Assembly (NCBI GenBank): GCA_021904315.1
Contig: CM038923.1
Location: 18,606,038-18,670,037 of the forward strand
DNA length: 64,000 bases
Source of the DNA: Sphagnum magellanicum
Lineage: Eukaryota > Streptophyta > Sphagnopsida > Sphagnales > Sphagnaceae
Direction: 5' to 3'
How positions within the stretch are numbered: the first letter of the stretch is position 1; each line of letters starts with the position of its first letter. Positions 58,294 to 64,000 of this stretch are shown here, one piece after another. Position numbers and translations under genes: made by a program. The notes under the pieces are model-generated. The model worked only from the letters and a program-made list of their open reading frames with translations, was not told the DNA's origin and ran no database searches.

Positions 58294-58690
58294 TCAAGCA
58301 GACGCGGCAACAGAGGTCGAAAATAGCCAATTGCCAACCTGGGAGCGTAGCAACAGAAGCTCCTGCGCAACTTCAATGAACCTGCTTTCCTCAATTCCAC
58401 GCCCCTCGTGAGCAAGCACCGAAGCCACCGCCTCATCGCTCTTGAGAACTGGATACCTGGCTACCAGTCTCTCGAGAGACCGCCTGCCATTAAACCCTCC
58501 TCTTCCTTCTTGCATCTCGAACTTCTTCTTGCCAATTCGTCCGCAGTAATCACAACAACCCAAAACTTCTGAAGACGTTCCCCACAAACACAATTTCCTA
58601 AACAACAACTTCTCCTTCTTCTTCCTCGGCAAGGACGAGGACGACGACGCGAAGCCAGTCAGCAAAACCTCACAAGAAACAACCAGCGAC
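58294..58690 (-). CDS. Possible 5' exon of an unknown gene
   Basis: A minus-strand frame, open over about 130 codons, has gene-like composition. It starts with a Ser/Lys/Arg-rich stretch (SSSSSLPRKKKEK) and continues with GRRSLERLVARYPVLKSDEA. Upstream on the same strand are two AAACCCTAA-type telo-box motifs, common in plant 5' leaders. No ATG lies near the start of the frame; the first in-frame ATG is near 58515. A candidate donor CAG|GTTGGC follows LLLRSQ. The Ser/basic start could be a transit peptide. The family is not recognised; it may be a pseudogene. Confidence 0.4.
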
Positions 58691-58870
58691 AGGTTTGCGT
58701 TGATTAGGGTTTAAGCAATTTAGGGCTTCAAGACTTCGGGGTTTCAAGATTTTAGGGTTTCATACATCTGAGAGTTCCAAGATTTAAGGATTTCAAGATT
58801 TGTAATGTTTTGTTGAAGATTTTAAGGTTTTGTAATTCTGACGGTTTCAAGATTTTGAGCGTTTAGGGAT
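58691..58870. repeat. Degenerate gggtttcaagatttt repeats with TTTAGGG motifs
   Basis: Short imperfect direct repeats of tttagggtttcaagat. They resemble plant telomere units in part, but they are too degenerate and short to be an interstitial telomere array. Confidence 0.55.
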
Positions 58871-58993
58871 CTTATGGCGGAAGGCCCTTCTCCTATATTG
58901 ATTTTATTTTTTTATTTTTTTGGGCTAAAACTCATGTGTTTTTTGACTTCTCAAAAACATTGATTTAGGGTTTAAGATTTGAAGAACTCCACG

Positions 58994-59850
58994 ATGGCGC
59001 TCAATGCCACATCGCTGTTGTGTCCTTTTACTATAGCATCAGACATTTTCACGTTGAAAAAGGACACTGCCAAGACGTACTATAGCAACGTTGGGTTCAA
59101 CGTCCCAGACAATGCACCCCTGGTGGTCTACCAGGTAGCCCTAGTTGGGCACTAGCTAATCATGGGCCTCAAGACTGATAGCTCACCTATTGACATGTAG
59201 TTGTCCAAGATGGAAGCAACCATCGAAAACATTATGTCTTTCATGGCCGCTAGTAACCTTGCGGATACCCAACTGATAAAATGCGAGGCAATTGCGATTG
59301 TCACAACCAAGGCTACGTTTGCAAAGGAGCCTAAGTGGACCATGGTGATGCCCAAGAACGTGCATCAGGTGGTTAGCCGAGCTGTGGAGACCATGGTTAA
59401 CGCGCCCAAACAGAAGGAGCGCAAGCTCAACCTACGCCTCACAGGCTTTGAAGCTAAAGAGGGCGAGATCAAAAATGAGTTGGTGTAACGACTCAACACA
59501 AAGTTGTTGTAGGGTCAAATGAGTCTGCACGTCAAGGTCGTTGTTACCACGCAACAACGGCCTGCAATTTCGCGGGCCTCCACCTCGACGGCAATCGTGT
59601 GCCCCGACACGGTGCTACTCAAATTTATAACGAACAAGGACCGTCAGGCTGCGCTGCGAAGGCGCAAGGGCCTAGCAAGGATGAAGTTGGGCCTGGATGA
59701 AGACCTCATGCCCACATAACAAGCGTGTAAGTCAGAGCTATGGTCGTTGTTCAAAGAGGCCAAAGCGGTAGGCAAACGCGCATTCTGGCGCACAGTCGAG
59801 CTTTTTTTCAATGGCACTCAGATTTGCCCGCCCTCCTCTATCTAAGGGCG
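58994..59850 (+). pseudogene. LINE ORF1-like region
   Basis: One frame runs from ATG 58994 with internal stops at about 59152, 59197, 59486, 59510 and 59717. It is Lys/Arg-rich, with RKLNLRLTGFEAKEGEI followed by VLLKF...DRQAALRRRKG. This would fit an RRM-like RNA-binding ORF1 protein, as inference from composition and position. The same frame continues into the endonuclease, so this part and ORF2 may have been one polyprotein. Confidence 0.6.
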
Positions 59851-59869
59851 CAGGGACTAAAGAGACCTA

Positions 59870-60706
59870 TGCATGGTATTATGGAACATGCACGGGGGTG
59901 GTGTAAATAAATTGGAAACATGGGTGCAAATACTAAAGTTGTTTCAAGGTGCTAACCTCGTCTTATTAACCGAAACTTAGCATTTCCCAGGCCAACATTT
60001 GTCACATGTTGAAGGGTTTGATTCACTTGCGATAGCACGCACTATGTAGCTAGGAAATACAAAAGTGATAAAACATAACGGGGGGGTCGTTGCTTATTTT
60101 CATAGCCACCTTAGGCCAAACCTATCACAATGGAAGGAAGGAAGCCACGATTCTTATCTATGGCTACTGGTCAGTAAGGGTGTTGCCCCTGACTTGTTTG
60201 TCTGCATGGTGTACGCTACCTCTATTGGCTCCAAACACGAGAACAAATCCCTGTTCCAAAACCTAGTAGTAAATATTGCTGAAGTTCAAACTCTAGGGGG
60301 CATAGTACTATTGGGAGGGGATTTTAATGCGCATACTACAGCACTACCAAATACCATTGACATTAGCGACCTTTGTGAACTGTTATAAGTGCCTGAGCTC
60401 GCTGAGTCTGAGCAACCAAACGTTATGGCTATGCGACAAAACCGTGACGCTAGTGTTGGCGGCTGGGGCCGCGAGCTTTTGGACCTATGTTGTGACGCTA
60501 GGTTGTTCATCCTTAATGGCCGGACACCTAGCGACGAATCAAGGGAGTTCACTTGTTTGACAAATGGAGGGCGCAACACTATCGATTATATTGTTGGCTC
60601 ACCTACAGTTTGGCAAGCTGCTACGTCACACCTCAAGGTGATAATAGATGACACCCGCTACCACGCGATGAGGGGAGACTCTAACCATAGGCCGTTGCGC
60701 CTATAG
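59870..60706 (+). pseudogene. LINE apurinic-type endonuclease domain
   Basis: Contains WNMHGGG, VVAYFH, GGDFNAH (catalytic Asp/Asn motif) and TNGGRNTIDYIVG, in the order expected for an exonuclease-endonuclease-phosphatase domain. Stops at LTET*HFPG, TM*LG, LL*VPEL and RL*LN interrupt it. Confidence 0.8.
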
Positions 60707-61298
60707 TTGAACATCGATTGCAGCTTTGTTGAACCACAACATACGATGGTAACAAAAAAAATCTTACCTAGGTTCAACTATGATAAATCAAAAGTTGAAA
60801 AGTATTAACTTGCCCTAACAACAAGTCTTGGAAACTTGAAGGTTGTTAACTCGATTGGGCATCTGGGGGCATATGAATTAGCTGACCTATTGTAACAATG
60901 CGTGGGTGCTACAACAAAGTTTACTTTTAGCAACAAGCCTTCGAGAGGGAGCTGTAGAAAGAGACATTATCATAAACCCTGATTTAACATTAACTGCCAT
61001 ATAACAAAACGTGAATTAAGGCTCTGGTTCAAAGCCAATCTCGACTCACACACCGCTAAACATCAGGAAAGTAAACTCAAAAATTTATTCAAAAGGAAAA
61101 GATTTTTTTAGGAAACTGCAAGAGCTCAACATATGTGTGCACTTACTAAGGTGGATGCGCTTTCATTCTAGAAAAAGGTACCAACCAAGGGCACCCGTTG
61201 TGAACAAGATCAATGCAACTACGCTTTTGGAAGGCTTCAGTGCGCTAGTTGGCCAGTCTCCGCCACCCATATGGCTGTGAACTGATCATTCAGCTTAG

Positions 61299-62742
61299 GT
61301 GACCGAACCTCCACCTAGCCACACCCTGAACACAAATATCACACTTGCTGAGCTACTTCAGGGGTTGAAAAAGTTACAAAGGAACAAGGCTACCGATTTG
61401 GATGGTATGAAAGCTAAGTTCATTTTGGATGTGGGAGAGTTGCTACACATGCCACTATTGACAGCGTTCAATTGCTTTCTGGCAGAAGGCTTTCCAGAAG
61501 CCCTTTCCACTAGGGTGGTCCATGCGCTCTTTAACAAGGGCGATGCCTCCAAATTTTGACAACTATAGGGGGATAACGGTTGGGCTTATCCTAGCAAAGT
61601 TGTTCGTTATGATCCTTGACAAAAGGTTGAGCGAGTGGGCCGAACAACATGGGTTGTGTGCCAAAGGTCAAGCTGGGTTCGCAAAGATTACCACACTATT
61701 GACCAACTCTTCATATTGCAAACTCTGATAGAACAAAGCAAGGCAAAAAAGAAGCCACTCTATTGCTACTTTGTGGACTTAAAAAATGCGTTCGATACTA
61801 TGTCGCGTGAAGTGTCGTGGCAGGTGTTGGCTGGCCTTGGGGTGGAGGGACGCTTCTTGCGATGCTTACAGGCGATGTATGCCAAGGATACCGTACGCAT
61901 CAACCACCCAAGCGGATGTCACCTCCAGCTTCAAGTGCTAGCAAGGTGTGAACAAGGTTGTCCTCTCAGCCCCCTATTATTTGGGCTATATTTGGATGCC
62001 CTAGAGGGGCACTTAGATGGCAGAAAAATGCGATGCACCGACCCTATCAGATGTGCACGTATGGTTGATGTTTTTTGCAGATGACCTTGTTCTAACATCG
62101 GAATTAAAGGTGGGACTACAACAACAATTAGACGCACTCCAGCAGTTATGTGTTGAACGTGGACTTACAGTGAACGTGAAAAAAACAAAAGTCATGGTGT
62201 TCAATTTTGTTGACCCATGCCAAGAGTTTGTGTTTGAAGGTGACATTATTGAACGTGTGCAGACCTTCAAATACTTGGGGATCTTGTTCGAGACCACCCC
62301 GAACCTGGATAATGCAATGGAACATCTACCAGCTGCTAGTAGGCGCTCGCTATTTGCATTGAACCACCACTGTGCGGAACTACGTATTATGGATGTTAAG
62401 TTACACTATGACCTCTTCAACACATTGGTGCGTTCCACAGCAAGTTACGCCTGTGAGGTTTGGGTGGACTCTCAGAAAATAGAGGTTATTAAAGTAGTGT
62501 ATCGAGGGTTCCTCAAGTCCCTACTCGGGGTGCAAAAAACAACCAACATGTCCATCGTGTTGGCAGAATTTTGTAAATTACCTTTTGAACACTTTGCATG
62601 GGGACAAGCACTATTGTACTATAACCGTGTGAGCACGATCACTAAATACCACATCTTAGGAAAGGCACGGGAAGCCCAGCTTGTTATGCTTGTTGCAGGC
62701 AAGAAATGTTGGGCTAGATCCATGAAAAAATGGCTATTCTAG
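61299..62742 (+). pseudogene. LINE reverse transcriptase
   Basis: Fingers and palm are visible: NFDNYRGITVG, GQAGF, FVDLKNAFDTMSRE (first catalytic Asp), EQGCPLSPLLFGLYLD, MFFADDLVL (catalytic FADD) and VNVKKTKVMVF, then a thumb/connection region with FKYLGILF. All catalytic Asp residues remain, but frameshifts near 61550, 61690 and 62030 break the frame. Confidence 0.9.
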
Positions 62743-63530
62743 AATTAGCCCCAAGAGGTGGCACGTTTTCTACCTCCAGCTCAATCACCATTGGAAACGA
62801 CACTTCAACTTGCAACGACCCGTGCGCTCCAAGCGAGGACTATTCAATTGCAGCTGGGAATAGTTCCTGGGTCAACGCACATACATCCGACCCATCTAGC
62901 AAGGGTAAGAGGTTAGGCGGAGAACGAAGTACTTTGTTACAACAGGCACAACATACGAATGGAAGCTCAAATGGCTAAGTTGGCCATGCTACAACTAGTG
63001 CAGCCGGTTGGTGGTAGATCTATGATGAGAGGCCCGATCAACTAGGAAGTTGGGGCCCCACCCCCTCCAAGTTTTCCCCACACAATGTTGAATGTAAAAA
63101 GGGTGAAGGATAATATGTGATTAACTTTCATTAAAAAGCTTTTTACCAACCGTGAGATTGGGACCAACATGCAAATAAGATACTTGTGCTTCAAAGGTAT
63201 GTCGTACGAAAGTGAAAGCTACTTATGTGACATCAATTGTGTTCAGCTGCGAAAAGCTCTAGCCCGATTTTGGTGTGACAACACGCAGCTTGAAGCAATG
63301 CTAGGTGCGTGGAAGGGCGTGCCATACACAGAGAGGCTTTGTCGAGGCTACGACTTGGGGAAGGTTGAGGATGAAGAGCACTTGCTCCTTATCTGTCCAA
63401 ATACATAGAAAGTTAGGGAACACTTTTGTTCGACCCTACCCCTTCACCCACATGAGCATTCTTGCTGAACTCATGCAGGCTACAAACATGGTCGCCCTAG
63501 CCAAATTTGTGGCATGCTGCCAATACAGAA
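62743..63530 (+). pseudogene. LINE C-terminal region with Cys/His motif
   Basis: Continues the RT frame after stops at LF*N*PQEV. It ends with LCRGYDLGKVEDEEHLLLIC, similar to the Cys/His-rich end of many LINE ORF2 proteins. Stops at RG*AEN, IN*EV, NM*LT and NT*KV interrupt it. Confidence 0.65.
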
Positions 63531-63620
63531 GATAATCTGTCCTCCATGATCTAGCTTTCGTCTAATGGACTTTCTAATTCCAAACGGACGTAAAATTGTA
63601 AACAATAAACAATAAACAAA

Positions 63621-64000
63621 TTCCAATCCAAGATTATTTTAATATTGCATATTGTCAATGTGCAAACAAGAATATTTTTTTTTCCTACCCTTCACAAGCT
63701 ACTTCAAGAGTGCTTTACCAAAACCATGAAAAATAGCACATAATTTCTAAAGCATACATAATACACACTCATATCATGGTTTTTATTTTTAATTTTGTGC
63801 AAAAATTTGGTGAATTTTTTCGAAAAACAGAAATTGAATTTACAATAAACAAACGCAAAACATTCCCAATTTTTTGGTCCAAAAAGTGACAATAAATTGT
63901 GGGAAAAAAATTAGTTACTTTCTTTCGTTTTTTGTAGTGATGTAAACTTAGTACTGGAATGTTAACCCAAGGAGAAACTAAAGGGGAAATTGCGAAGTGA
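63621..64000. other. AT-rich DNA downstream of the LINE
   Basis: No gene or element was recognised up to the window edge. Confidence 0.4.

Larger units (their letters stand above)
58994..63620 (+). mobile_element. Decayed LINE (non-LTR retrotransposon), near full length
   Basis: ORF1-like, endonuclease, reverse transcriptase and C-terminal Cys/His regions follow in the canonical order on the plus strand. The element ends in a (TAAACAA)-type tail at about 63596-63620. At least four frame changes and about 17 in-frame stops disrupt it: frame 2 up to about 60706, frame 0 at 61299, frame 1 at about 61550, frame 0 at about 61690, frame 1 from about 62020. The 5' boundary and target duplication were not found. 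It cannot be autonomous now. Confidence 0.85.

Noticed and set aside
58691-58870. Interstitial telomere array
   Set aside because: TTTAGGG occurs only a few times within degenerate gggtttcaagat repeats, which fits telo-box leader sequence better.

Overview
This is nuclear DNA of a land plant. Supporting signs are spliced genes with GT-AG introns, a leucine-rich-repeat receptor kinase with a malectin-like ectodomain, two paralogous kinase/Sel1 genes, decayed LINE-type retroelements, a solo LTR, Helitron-type and MITE-like elements, and very AT-rich gene-poor spacers. The soluble kinase plus Sel1 repeats plus C-terminal membrane hairpin is a combination I associate with seed-free plants (mosses, liverworts, lycophytes, ferns). 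A bryophyte-like genome is my best guess, but that is inference and no marker gene settles it.

Layout. (1) 1-6442 is copy A of a segmental duplication carrying a kinase/Sel1 gene on the minus strand (3342-6246). (2) 6443-11000 shows no convincing gene. (3) 11001-18698 is a near-perfect head-to-tail duplication of a 3849-bp unit; its right end lies inside a MITE-like element (18379-18744). (4) 21914-32428, minus strand, is a complete 15-exon receptor kinase of 1021 codons, and every exon junction could be followed by eye. (5) 33580-36950 holds a decayed reverse transcriptase, minus strand. (6) 36951-44080 is AT-rich and repeat-rich: a TAGG-rich tract, tandem 130-bp repeats, a poly-T/poly-G run, and four units of a longer repeat. 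(7) 44090-45935 is a third, heavily deleted copy of the segmental block, with a kinase fragment and an 824-bp solo LTR flanked by a 5-bp target duplication. (8) 46354-55240 is copy B of the block. Its kinase gene has a frameshift and it carries a 2683-bp composite Helitron-like insertion (49280-51962), whose empty site survives in copy A. (9) 55241-58290 has no clear gene. (10) 58294-58690, minus strand, is a possible 5' exon of an unknown gene. (11) 58994-63620 is a decayed LINE with ORF1-like, endonuclease, reverse transcriptase and C-terminal Cys/His parts in order.

How it fits together. The window reads as a kinase gene family being copied and broken. Three copies of one kinase locus carry distinct lesions: HRD to HHD in copy A, a one-base frameshift in copy B, and two large internal deletions in the third. 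Mobile-element insertions arrived after duplication, so the paralogous copies serve as empty-site controls. The only gene that looks fully intact is the receptor kinase. The two most informative observations are the composite Helitron with a matching empty site, and the premature stops in the LINE, most of which read as CAG-to-TAG changes, as expected from deamination of methylated cytosines.
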